Of a stretch of 64,000 nt of DNA, positions 41,333 through 49,355 are shown in pieces. Numbering within the stretch: the stretch's first letter is position 1; the number at the start of each line of letters is the position of its first letter. A program made the position numbers and the translations under genes. A model generated the notes under the pieces. The model was not told the origin of the DNA and made no database searches. It saw nothing but the letters and a program-made list of their open reading frames with translations. The DNA is from Planococcus sp. MER TA 32b (lineage in GTDB: Bacteria > Bacillota > Bacilli > Bacillales_A > Planococcaceae): assembly GCA_023715185.1 (NCBI GenBank), contig JAMCAN010000001.1, forward strand, positions 558,001 through 622,000, given 5' to 3'.

Positions 41333-41950
41333 CCGCAATACAGATGACACTTTGTTTTCGGTGCCGTCTTTTATCCGCCGGATATTCTCGAGATGTTTTA
41401 GAAACGCCATCGCAATCAAGGCAAGTGCTATGACATATGGCCAAGAGCCATCCGCTGGCCAGAAAGCGATCAGCAAAAAAACGGCATATAATGCCAGTAC
41501 GCCGATGACCAGGTAATCTGTGGCAAGTGCGATTGCGATAAGAAGTGCGAGGCCGAGAAGGCCAAGTTGCCAGTCCAGTGCGATCATTACGCCGATCACG
41601 GCCGCGGTGCCTTTGCCGCCATTGAACTTCATATAAAACGGAAAGTTATGGCCAAGCACGACTCCGGCTGCGATAAAGAATAAAATCGCCCAGACCGTTT
41701 CGGTGGACAAACTGCTGCCGCCAAGGAACAGACGCATCGCCATAACTGCGGCAAACCCTTTGAAGATATCAAGGAATGCGACGAGTGCCCCGTATTTCCA
41801 GCCTAGGACGATTGCAGCGTTGGAAGCGCCCGAATTTTTGACGCCTGTTGACTTGATATTGGTGCCGGACAGCAATTGGGCGACAAGGGAGCCGTGGAGG
41901 CAGCCGATTAAATAACCTGAAATAAGTGCGGAAAAAATCCAAAGATTCAT
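41309..41950 (-). CDS. plsY: Glycerol-3-phosphate acyltransferase PlsY
   Basis: A 213-residue membrane protein of the PlsY family, which transfers the acyl group from acyl-phosphate to glycerol-3-phosphate to make lysophosphatidate. It has five hydrophobic segments and the three family motifs: SGASNAAIVLGWKYG (motif 1), HNFPFYMKFNGGKGTA (motif 2) and HLENIRRIKDGTE (motif 3). ATG 41950 follows AGGGGC; longer in-frame starts upstream are not supported. The final residues KKSASAR and stop are encoded by a fragment of the dispersed repeat, so the C-terminus is atypical. Confidence 0.87.
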   Translation of the reverse strand: MNLWIFSALISGYLIGCLHGSLVAQLLSGTNIKSTGVKNSGASNAAIVLGWKYGALVAFLDIFKGFAAVMAMRLFLGGSSLSTETVWAILFFIAAGVVLGHNFPFYMKFNGGKGTAAVIGVMIALDWQLGLLGLALLIAIALATDYLVIGVLALYAVFLLIAFWPADGSWPYVIALALIAMAFLKHLENIRRIKDGTENKVSSVLRKKSASAR

Positions 41951-42024
41951 AAATTGCCCCTGCCTTTCTATAGATATTAAACGTTTGGATGAAGAGGAAG
42001 TTTCGAAATAATCCAACAAGCTTC

Positions 42025-42053
42025 TTGACAAAATATCGTATCATTATTTATAC
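42025..42053 (+). promoter_or_regulatory. SigA promoter of the met operon
   Basis: TTGACA (42025-42030), 17-bp spacer, TTATAC (42048-42053), about 32 bases upstream of the S-box. Confidence 0.8.
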
Positions 42054-42084
42054 TTCTCAACAAGATGGAAAACTGAATCTGAAT

Positions 42085-42202
42085 ACTCTTATCAAGAGTG
42101 GCGGAGGGACTAGGCCCTGCGATGCCCGGCAACCACCAAGCAATCCGGCTTGGAAAGGTGCTAATTCCTACAGACTGGAAAGACAGTCTGGAAGATGAGA
42201 GG
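42085..42202 (+). ncRNA. SAM-I (S-box) riboswitch
   Basis: Classic S-box elements in order: CTCTTATCAAGAG(T)GGCGGAGGGA, CTAGGCCCTGCGATGCCCGGCAACC, the CAAGCAATCCGGCTTGGAAAGGTGCTAATTCC pseudoknot region and the closing GATGAGAG. SAM binding promotes the downstream terminator and shuts off metY-metX. Confidence 0.94.
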
Positions 42203-42220
42203 AGGAAACTCCGTGTATAG

Positions 42221-42254
42221 CGGCCCTCTTCTTATTAGAAGGGGGCCTTTTTCT
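42221..42254 (+). terminator. Regulated terminator of the S-box leader
   Basis: GGCCCTCTTCT / AGAAGGGGGCC stem with TTTTT, 54 bases upstream of metY; it is the expression platform of the riboswitch. Confidence 0.87.
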
Positions 42255-42307
42255 ATTCCCTCATCTCCTTTAAGGTCCATCTATTAAAATTACTGGAGGA
42301 ATGAAAA

Positions 42308-43597
42308 ATGACGAATTTCAAAGCAGAAACAAATTTACTGCACGGCGGACAGCAGCCTGACCCTGTAACAGGATCGCGGGCAGTGCCCATCCATAAAACG
42401 ACTTCCTATGTATTCCGTGACACCGAGCATGCGCAGAATCTGTTCGGCTTAAAAGAGGCGGGAAATATCTATTCGCGCATCATGAATCCAACGGTGGATG
42501 TATTTGAGCAGCGCGTGGCACTTCTGGAAGGCGGCACAGCGGCAGTCGCTTTGTCTTCGGGAATGGCCGCAATCGCGTTTTCAATCCTCAACATTGCGGA
42601 AGCTGGCGATGAAGTCGTTGCTGACAGCAACCTTTACGGAGGCACTTACAATCTTTTCGCCAATACCCTGCCGCGCTACGGCATTACAGTGAAATTCGTC
42701 GACGGTACGGATCCGGAAAATTTCCGGTCTGCCGTTACAGATCAAACGAAGGCTTTCTTCGGTGAAACGATCGGCAATCCAAGTTTAAATGTATTCGATA
42801 TAGAGAAAGTGGCGGAAATTGCGCATGAATTCAATATTCCTTTATTGATCGACAATACATTCGCTTCTCCATACGGCAGCAATCCGATAGCTTTTGGAGC
42901 AGACGTCGTTATCCATTCGGCGACAAAATGGATTGGCGGCCACGGCACAACAATCGGGGGCATCGCGGTGGATGGCGGCAAATTCAATTGGAACCACGAA
43001 AGATTCCCGAATTATACCCAGCCTGATGACAGCTACCACGGCATCCGTTATGGAATAGATGCGGAAGGTGCATCTTTCGCAACCAAATTACGTGTTCAAT
43101 TATTGCGTGATTTCGGACCGTCGCTTAGCCCGGACAGTGCCCACGCATTTTTGCAGGGCTTGGAAACATTGCATTTGCGTTTGCCGAAGCACAGCAGTAA
43201 TGCGGGAATCATCGCGGACTACCTGAAGAACCATCCACAGGTCGAATGGGTTAATTATATCGGCTTCGAAGAACATCCTTCTCATGGATTAGCGAAGAAA
43301 TACCTGAAAGACACATTTGGTTCCATCGTCAATTTCGGTATCAAGGGCGGCAGGGAAGCAGGCAGGAAAGTAATCGACGGCGTCGGTTTATGGTCGCATG
43401 TGGCGAATGTTGGAGACGCCAAATCGTTGATCATCCACCCGGCTTCAACAACGCATCAGCAATTAAACGCAGAGAGATTGAAGCAGTCTGGTGTTACAGA
43501 AGAGTTGATCCGTTTATCGGTCGGACTGGAAAATCCGGAAGATCTGATTGCTGACCTGGAGCAGGCCATTAAAGCGGCGGCAGTCCAGGAAGTATAG
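42308..43597 (+). CDS. metY: O-acetylhomoserine sulfhydrylase/aminocarboxypropyltransferase
   Basis: A 429-residue PLP enzyme making homocysteine from O-acetylhomoserine and sulfide. The PLP lysine is Lys207 (SATKWIGGHGT). Family features: MNPTVDVFEQRVALLEGG, the LFLDNTFA-like LLIDNTFASPY and C-terminal HPASTTHQQL. GGAGG precedes ATG 42308 and the S-box is upstream, so expression follows methionine/SAM supply. Confidence 0.93.
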   Translation: MTNFKAETNLLHGGQQPDPVTGSRAVPIHKTTSYVFRDTEHAQNLFGLKEAGNIYSRIMNPTVDVFEQRVALLEGGTAAVALSSGMAAIAFSILNIAEAGDEVVADSNLYGGTYNLFANTLPRYGITVKFVDGTDPENFRSAVTDQTKAFFGETIGNPSLNVFDIEKVAEIAHEFNIPLLIDNTFASPYGSNPIAFGADVVIHSATKWIGGHGTTIGGIAVDGGKFNWNHERFPNYTQPDDSYHGIRYGIDAEGASFATKLRVQLLRDFGPSLSPDSAHAFLQGLETLHLRLPKHSSNAGIIADYLKNHPQVEWVNYIGFEEHPSHGLAKKYLKDTFGSIVNFGIKGGREAGRKVIDGVGLWSHVANVGDAKSLIIHPASTTHQQLNAERLKQSGVTEELIRLSVGLENPEDLIADLEQAIKAAAVQEV

Positions 43598-43608
43598 GAG
43601 GAGAAACT

Positions 43609-44619
43609 ATGGGGACAGTATACATCGGGAATTTAGTGTTGGAATCGGGCCACGTGCTGGAAGGGGCGGAATTGGCGTATGAGCGAAGCGGTGATCCTGC
43701 TGCTCCGGCCATCCTGATCTGCCATGCGCTTACCGGGGATCAATATGCTGTCGGCGATGCAGAGAGTCCGGGTTGGTGGAGCGGCTTGGCCGGACCTGGA
43801 GAAGCCATCGATACAGAAGAATACCAAGTAATCTCCTTTAATGTACTTGGAGGCTGCAATGGTTCGACGGGACCGCTATCGTTGAATCCAATTACTGATA
43901 AACCTTATCTGTCAGAATTTCCTTTGCTAACGATCAGAGATATGGTAAATGCCGAGTATCAGGCATTGAAGGCGCTGGGAATAAATAAATTGAAGTCCGT
44001 AATCGGCGGTTCGCTGGGGGGCATGAAAGCACTCGAATGGGGAGCATTGTATCCGGATGTTACCGAATCTATTGTTCCGCTCGCCGTCACCCCGGCTTTC
44101 AGCAGCTATGCGCTTGCCTTTAACCATATTGGCATTCGGGCCATCGAGAATGACCCTGATTTCCAAAATGGAAATTACGTGGGATCACCCGATTTCAACG
44201 GATTCCATCTGGCAAGGATGGCCGGTATGATCAGTTACAGGAGCGGCAAACTGTTCAACGACCGTTTCGGACGCTCCGCAAATGAAAAGAATTTTGAAGT
44301 GGAAGCCTACTTGGATTATCAGGGAAGGAAGCTGGCGCGGCGGTTCGATGCCAATAGCTATTTGATTTTATTGAAGGCCATGAACAGCCATGACTTAGGT
44401 GATAGGAAAATGAATGTCCCGATTTTTTCCGTTTCATACACACATGATTTGCTTTATCCCGCTGAACTGATGATTCCCTGGCTGAAACAACAGCCTGAAG
44501 CCCGTTGGGAAATCGTCGAAACGGATTTTGGGCATGATGGATTTCTGGTGGAGTTCGAGAAGTGGAGCGGAGCTGTCCGGGAATTTTTACAGGATGAGCA
44601 GCTTAGGATGGCCCGATAA
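43609..44619 (+). CDS. metX: Homoserine O-acetyltransferase (MetX)
   Basis: A 336-residue alpha/beta-hydrolase-fold acyltransferase making O-acetylhomoserine, the substrate of MetY. The nucleophile is Ser135 in GGSLGGMKALEW, and the HALTGD and C-terminal DFGHDGFL motifs provide the catalytic Asp/His. It follows metY by 11 bases with AGGAGGAG. The order metY-metX under one S-box is a minimal methionine operon. The acyl donor (acetyl vs succinyl) is not decided from sequence alone. Confidence 0.9.
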   Translation: MGTVYIGNLVLESGHVLEGAELAYERSGDPAAPAILICHALTGDQYAVGDAESPGWWSGLAGPGEAIDTEEYQVISFNVLGGCNGSTGPLSLNPITDKPYLSEFPLLTIRDMVNAEYQALKALGINKLKSVIGGSLGGMKALEWGALYPDVTESIVPLAVTPAFSSYALAFNHIGIRAIENDPDFQNGNYVGSPDFNGFHLARMAGMISYRSGKLFNDRFGRSANEKNFEVEAYLDYQGRKLARRFDANSYLILLKAMNSHDLGDRKMNVPIFSVSYTHDLLYPAELMIPWLKQQPEARWEIVETDFGHDGFLVEFEKWSGAVREFLQDEQLRMAR

Positions 44620-44634
44620 TAAATGGAACAAGAA

Positions 44635-44667
44635 AAAGCATCCCGCTTTTGGGATGCTTTTTTCTTG
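44635..44667 (+). terminator. Terminator of the met operon
   Basis: AAAAAGCATCCC / GGGATGCTTTTTT, directly after the metX stop. Confidence 0.85.
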
Positions 44668-44709
44668 GTTATGCCTTTTCAGAGCTGAACGGGCGCCTTC
44701 GCTTTTCTT
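44668..44709. repeat. Fragment of the dispersed palindromic repeat
   Basis: TTATGCCTTTTCAGAGCTGAACGGGCGCCTTCGCTTTTCTT, the right half of the element only. It ends 3 bases from the stop of the minus-strand HTH gene. Confidence 0.7.
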
Positions 44710-44712
44710 TAT

Positions 44713-44943
44713 TCAATCTTCATCCTTAATATCCACGTCATCGGGAATAGGGGTGGCTTTCCATTCTTCAAGCTGCTGTTTGGCGAGTTCGAGCTGTTGA
44801 AAATGCGTTTCGAATTGAGAGGTGTTGACCATGTATTGTTCTCCATCATGGACTGCTTTGATACGTCCTTCGAGTATATATCGGTTAATCTGCTCTTGCG
44901 GCATGGACAAATAAGCAGCAGTTTCCGGGACTGTCATATACAT
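44713..44943 (-). CDS. Small excisionase-like helix-turn-helix protein
   Basis: A 76-residue protein with a MerR/excisionase-type winged HTH: TVPETAAYLSMPQEQINRYILEGRIKAVHDGEQYMVN, followed by a helical acidic tail. It resembles orphan DNA-binding proteins of the HTH_17 type. ATG 44943 follows GAGGAGG. Not linked to any integrase here. Confidence 0.78.
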   Translation of the reverse strand: MYMTVPETAAYLSMPQEQINRYILEGRIKAVHDGEQYMVNTSQFETHFQQLELAKQQLEEWKATPIPDDVDIKDED

Positions 44944-45051
44944 ACGATCGCCTCCTCTTTTTCTTTTATTATAATCCCTGAAGAGCAGTATCTCAAACGA
45001 TTGAAATAATGGTATGGTATTTGATATAACTGGGAATTCGAGGTGCAGAAT

Positions 45052-45936
45052 ATGAATGCGACACCATATATAATGGTGCTGCTTGCTGCGATGCTCTGGG
45101 GTACGACCGGCACAGCACAAAATTTTATAGCGGGAGAAGCGCATCCGCTGACAATCGGTGCGTTCCGGTTGATGATTGGCGGTTTTTCACTTCTTCTCTT
45201 TACATTAATAACGAAAAGTTTCATTTTGCGAAATGTTTCATGGCCGGCTGTCCTTGTGTCAGCCGCCAGTATGGCATTATTTCAGCCGTTATTCTTTTCG
45301 TCTGTTCAATTGACCGGCATCGCAATCGGGACTGTTGTGGCAATCGGAAGTGCACCGGTGCTGGCAGGAATGATTGAATGGCTTTTTTTGAAGAAGCGTC
45401 CTGACCGCATTTGGACTATAGCTACGATGCTGTCGATCATCGGCTGTATTTTACTGTTTGCCAATAAAGGCGCTGCGGATGTTGATGCGCTCGGTGTAGC
45501 AATGGCGCTTGGTGCGGGACTTGCGTTTGCGTTGTATGCCATTGCCAGCAAGAACGTCCTGGAATCGATGGAGGCGGTGCCGGCAGTGGCGCTCATTTTT
45601 TCCGTTGCGGCTCTATTTCTGATTCCTTCATTATTCTTTTTTGACATTTCCTATATTTTGATCCCAGGAGATGCCGGAATTATATTTTATCTGGGTTTTG
45701 CCACTACCAGTCTGGCCTATATATTATTTTCCAAAGGATTGAAGAAAATACCATCATCCTCAGCCGTCACCTTATCTTTAGCAGAACCGCTTACTGCATC
45801 GATACTCGGTGTGCTGGTGGTGGGTGAAGTCCTGAGCGGGCTTTCGTGGACTGGTGTTGTTTTATTGCTTGGCGGCATTTTAGTCCTGACGATGGGCAAG
45901 AAAAGAAAGGCTGAAGACAATTATGAGCTTTCTTAA
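45052..45936 (+). CDS. EamA-family (DMT) transporter
   Basis: A 294-residue membrane protein with ten hydrophobic segments and two EamA repeats (MVLLAAMLWGTTGTAQNF ... and ALGAGLAFALYAIASKNVL ...). DMT exporters usually move amino acids or metabolites outward; the substrate is unknown. ATG 45052 follows GAGGTG. Confidence 0.85.
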   Translation: MNATPYIMVLLAAMLWGTTGTAQNFIAGEAHPLTIGAFRLMIGGFSLLLFTLITKSFILRNVSWPAVLVSAASMALFQPLFFSSVQLTGIAIGTVVAIGSAPVLAGMIEWLFLKKRPDRIWTIATMLSIIGCILLFANKGAADVDALGVAMALGAGLAFALYAIASKNVLESMEAVPAVALIFSVAALFLIPSLFFFDISYILIPGDAGIIFYLGFATTSLAYILFSKGLKKIPSSSAVTLSLAEPLTASILGVLVVGEVLSGLSWTGVVLLLGGILVLTMGKKRKAEDNYELS

Positions 45937-45990
45937 TGAATGACAAGCTATCATTTTTTAATTTTATGAGGCTATAAAGGAGTTTTTCTG

Positions 45991-46150
45991 TGTCTGGACT
46001 CCAACTGCCCAGCTCTTCGGGTCATAAGTCAGTCCAGTCTCCAGTGCCTAGCTCTTCGGGACATAAGTCAAACCAGCTGCGTGGCAAAAGACGCCACTCT
46101 GCTGTTCTGTCTTATGCCTTTCAGAGCTTAACGGAAGAGTGCGCTTTTCT
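45991..46150. repeat. Composite copy of the dispersed palindromic repeat
   Basis: A left half (45991-46037) directly followed by a near-complete element (46038-46150). The junction and the internal sequence closely resemble the nested structure at 19968-20133, with the junction TGTCTAG missing. No gene is found in 45937-46231. Confidence 0.72.
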
Positions 46151-46231
46151 TAAGAATTTCTTCAGTTTTATCCTAGTATCCACTTAAGATTTAAACTTTA
46201 TGATGAGTATAGTGAGAAAAGAGGCGATGAT

Positions 46232-46924
46232 ATGACGCAATTTACGGTATTGGTGACAGATGACGACCAGGACATTCGGGATGGCATTGAAATTTACTTG
46301 AAAAATGAAGGTTACCGCGTCTTGAAGGCTGAAAACGGTGAGAAGGCGATCGAGCTATTGGAATCCAATGAGGTGCATGTCATCATTCTCGATATTATGA
46401 TGCCGCGGCTGGACGGAATTTCGGCTACGTTTAAAATACGGGAACAGCGCAATATCCCGATCATCATGCTCAGCGCGAAAGCGGAGGATTCGGACAAGAT
46501 ACACGGCTTATCGGTGGGGGCGGACGATTATGTTACGAAACCATTTCATCCTATGGAACTCGTGGCACGGGTTAAATCCCAACTAAGACGTTACGTGAGT
46601 CTTGGCACATATCAGGATAAAGCGCAGCGTATTGAAATTGACGGTCTGGTATTGGATTCGGACGCAAAAGAAGTTCTGCTTCACGGAGATCCTGTGAAAT
46701 TGACGCCAATTGAATTCAAAATCACTGAGCTGCTGATGGTGAACGCGGGAAGGGTTTTTTCCATACGTGACATTTATGAGAGAGTATGGAATGAACCGGC
46801 GTATAACGCGGAAAATATCGTCGCTGTCCATATACGGAAAATCCGCGAAAAAATAGAGGCGGATCCAAAGAATCCGAGGTATTTGAAGGTGGTGTGGGGC
46901 ATTGGCTACAAAATTGAAAAATGA
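46232..46924 (+). CDS. OmpR-family two-component response regulator
   Basis: A 230-residue regulator. The receiver domain has Asp10-Asp11-type acidic residues, the phospho-acceptor Asp54 (IILDIMMP) and Lys in VTKPF; the C-terminal winged helix has LTPIEFKITELLM and the wing GIGYKI. AGAGGCG precedes the ATG. Its 3' end overlaps a 53-residue membrane protein gene and the kinase follows, so the trio is one operon. Confidence 0.92.
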   Translation: MTQFTVLVTDDDQDIRDGIEIYLKNEGYRVLKAENGEKAIELLESNEVHVIILDIMMPRLDGISATFKIREQRNIPIIMLSAKAEDSDKIHGLSVGADDYVTKPFHPMELVARVKSQLRRYVSLGTYQDKAQRIEIDGLVLDSDAKEVLLHGDPVKLTPIEFKITELLMVNAGRVFSIRDIYERVWNEPAYNAENIVAVHIRKIREKIEADPKNPRYLKVVWGIGYKIEK

Positions 46925-47063
46925 TGTCTGGTCGATTATTGCCGTGACGATAGCATTGTTTACGCTTCTTTATTGTTTGTCGTTCTTTGTGGAAACCGTT
47001 TTTTATAGTCCTGCGACAGAATTACTGGCATCACTTCGAACGGTGTCCAAAGGGGAAATTTAA
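46902..47063 (+). CDS. Small membrane protein between regulator and kinase
   Basis: A 53-residue protein starting at TTG 46902 (MATKLKNDVW), with one strong hydrophobic segment at about residues 11-30 and a charged/polar C-terminal tail (SPATELLASLRTVSKGEI). AAGGTGG is 9 bases upstream. It overlaps the regulator gene by 23 bases in another frame and ends 2 bases before the kinase ATG, and it fills the gap exactly. It could be a kinase accessory or sensor peptide; no homologue is recognised. Confidence 0.65.
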   Translation: MATKLKNDVWSIIAVTIALFTLLYCLSFFVETVFYSPATELLASLRTVSKGEI

Positions 47064-47065
47064 AA

Positions 47066-49219
47066 ATGAAAAAATGGCTTTGGCTTACAACTTTATCAAT
47101 AGTACTGATCAGTATTTTCAGCGTAATGGAATTGGGTCCTAAATATTTTGGCAAATCTTATCTGGAGACTTCCGAATTCAAAGAGGAATACAGGTATTTC
47201 GTCAACCGGCTGATTGTCACTGAACTGGATCCCCCAGAAGCGGAAACTGATTTTACAGCATCGGTGGAAGAAATAGAGGAATATCGGACCAGGTACGGCA
47301 CATTGGCTGAGCAGATCCAAAGCATCCAGGATCAATATAATCCGGATATAGAATTCGCGCGCGAAAGTGAAAATAACAGTCTGGTGGAAATATTGACGGA
47401 AGAACGGGATGGCAAAATACAGGCGATCCGCGATAATTTTGCGGATGATGAAACCGTCAGGGAAAAAATTCTTGAAGATAAACAGCGTGCTGCAAAAGTG
47501 GCGTTGAATGGAATAATGGCCGAAGATGGAAACTTCAATTCCAGGTTCTCCTATTATGTCTACGATTTGACCAACACGGAAACGGGTGAAAAATTCAAGA
47601 AAGGCGATTTGGGCAGCCGTCCGTTTTATGAAAGGAAATATACGGATGCGGCGCCGCTTCAAACTGATGAAGAAGAGCTGTATTACACCAATTATAATGA
47701 TACGGAAATGACGATTGCCGCATCAGACGCAGAGTTTACAGGAACCGTCCAAATTGACCGTTCCCTTCTTGCTGCCAGCGATCAGGGCGCTGGTATCGTT
47801 GGGCATGAATATATCAAAAACACTTTGTATCTGTTGGGGGCTTTGGCCATTGCAGGAATCGTCCTGCTCTTTACAAAATTGAAATTCGCTCAAGACGCAT
47901 TTTTAAAGACGCCTCTATTCAGGAAATGGTCGGCATGGCCGCTGGAAATAAAACTTGGGCTTTTCGCTGTCACCTTATTTTTCGCCTTGCCGTATGGCGT
48001 GGCGAACTCGTTAAGGGTACTGGAATATACCGTCTATGACGGTCCAGCCTCTTTTATCTGGAACACTGTAAAGAACTTCGGGATTAATGCTGTGGTTCTG
48101 GGATTGCTCATTCTTCAGGGAATCTGGCTCTACGCTTTCTACAATAAATCGGATAAGCTGGTGGATGATTTCAGGAACAGTTATTTACAGCGTTCACTTC
48201 AGATGGCGCGTTACGCATTTCTGAAAAAATCGATCGGTGTCCAAATGCTGATTTTATTGATTGTCATATTCTTCTGGGGTGCCGGGACAATGCTGTTGTT
48301 CATATTCCCGGCAATAATAATCATCTGGGTGCCGTCGACTCTTTTCATCGGACTGCCGGTATTGCTGTTCATGATGAAGCGGTTCGGTTACTTGAATGTG
48401 CTGATGGACAGTACGCGGGCGATTGCGGACGGCAGCTTGAATGAACAGATTCCTGTCAAAGGGAAATCTCCTCTGGCTCATCACGCGATTCAGTTGAACC
48501 GGCTGAAGGAAGGTGTCCGCCAGTCTGTATCGGAACAGGCGAAAAGTGAGCGGCTGAAAACGGAGTTGATCACGAATGTCAGCCACGACCTCCGGACTCC
48601 GCTGACTTCCATCATCACTTACACGGATCTGATGAAGACACCGGATCTTTCGGCGGAAGACCGATTGATGTATGCGGACATTCTGGACAGAAAATCACAG
48701 CGGCTGAAAACGCTGATAGAAGATCTTTTCGAAGTTTCCAAGATGGCAAGTGGGAATATGGAATTGCACCGCCAGCGTGTCGATTTTACGCAGCTGACGA
48801 CGCAGGCATTTGCCGAACATGCGGAAGACATCTCTTCATCTGGCCTCGATTTCCGGATTTCAACACCCGAGCAACCCGTTTATATTATGGCGGATGGCCA
48901 AAAATGGTGGCGCGTGCTGGACAATCTAATCTTGAACGCCATCAAGTATGCGCTGCCGGGAACACGGGTGTTTGCCACTCTGAAAGAAAGGGATGGACAA
49001 GCGGAATTCATCATGAAAAACGTCACCCGTTTCGAGTTGGGTGAGAACACAGATGAGTTATTTGAACGCTTCAAACGGGGAGATGTAGCAAGGCAGACAG
49101 AGGGCTCCGGACTCGGGCTGGCCATAGCCCAGTCGATTGTCGATCTCCACGGCGGCATGATGAAAATTGAAGTGGACGGGGACTTGTTCAAAGTCACGGT
49201 TTCATTGCAGAGTATTTAA
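47066..49219 (+). CDS. Sensor histidine kinase with large multi-pass N-terminal region
   Basis: A 717-residue kinase. An N-terminal membrane segment (about 3-21) is followed by a 230-residue, charged extracytoplasmic domain, then four to six membrane segments between about 250 and 455. A HisKA domain has the phospho-acceptor His507 (TNVSHDLRTPLTSI), followed by a HATPase domain with DNLILNAIKYA (N box) and GSGLGLAIAQSIV (G box). AAGGGGA precedes ATG 47066. Together with the OmpR-type regulator it is a complete system. The signal is unknown; the large external domain plus membrane bundle suggests envelope sensing. Confidence 0.9.
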   Translation: MKKWLWLTTLSIVLISIFSVMELGPKYFGKSYLETSEFKEEYRYFVNRLIVTELDPPEAETDFTASVEEIEEYRTRYGTLAEQIQSIQDQYNPDIEFARESENNSLVEILTEERDGKIQAIRDNFADDETVREKILEDKQRAAKVALNGIMAEDGNFNSRFSYYVYDLTNTETGEKFKKGDLGSRPFYERKYTDAAPLQTDEEELYYTNYNDTEMTIAASDAEFTGTVQIDRSLLAASDQGAGIVGHEYIKNTLYLLGALAIAGIVLLFTKLKFAQDAFLKTPLFRKWSAWPLEIKLGLFAVTLFFALPYGVANSLRVLEYTVYDGPASFIWNTVKNFGINAVVLGLLILQGIWLYAFYNKSDKLVDDFRNSYLQRSLQMARYAFLKKSIGVQMLILLIVIFFWGAGTMLLFIFPAIIIIWVPSTLFIGLPVLLFMMKRFGYLNVLMDSTRAIADGSLNEQIPVKGKSPLAHHAIQLNRLKEGVRQSVSEQAKSERLKTELITNVSHDLRTPLTSIITYTDLMKTPDLSAEDRLMYADILDRKSQRLKTLIEDLFEVSKMASGNMELHRQRVDFTQLTTQAFAEHAEDISSSGLDFRISTPEQPVYIMADGQKWWRVLDNLILNAIKYALPGTRVFATLKERDGQAEFIMKNVTRFELGENTDELFERFKRGDVARQTEGSGLGLAIAQSIVDLHGGMMKIEVDGDLFKVTVSLQSI

Positions 49220-49229
49220 GGGGAGTTGG

Positions 49230-49262
49230 AAGGCTGTGTCCGCATGGACATGGCCTTTTTTC
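49230..49262 (+). terminator. Terminator after the kinase gene
   Basis: AGGC(TG)TGTCC / GGACA(TG)GCCT hairpin with six T residues. Confidence 0.72.
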
Positions 49263-49289
49263 AATTTCTGCCGGATAGAAGGATAGCAG

Positions 49290-49316
49290 GTTTTGAAAAA
49301 GCGGAGCAAGGGGATA
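49290..49316 (+). promoter_or_regulatory. SigB-like promoter of the MscS-like gene
   Basis: GTTTTG (49290-49295), 15-bp spacer, GGGATA (49311-49316), 40 bases upstream of ATG 49356. Confidence 0.5.
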
Positions 49317-49355
49317 GGACTTAAGAACACACTAAATTTGAATGGAGGTCGACAT

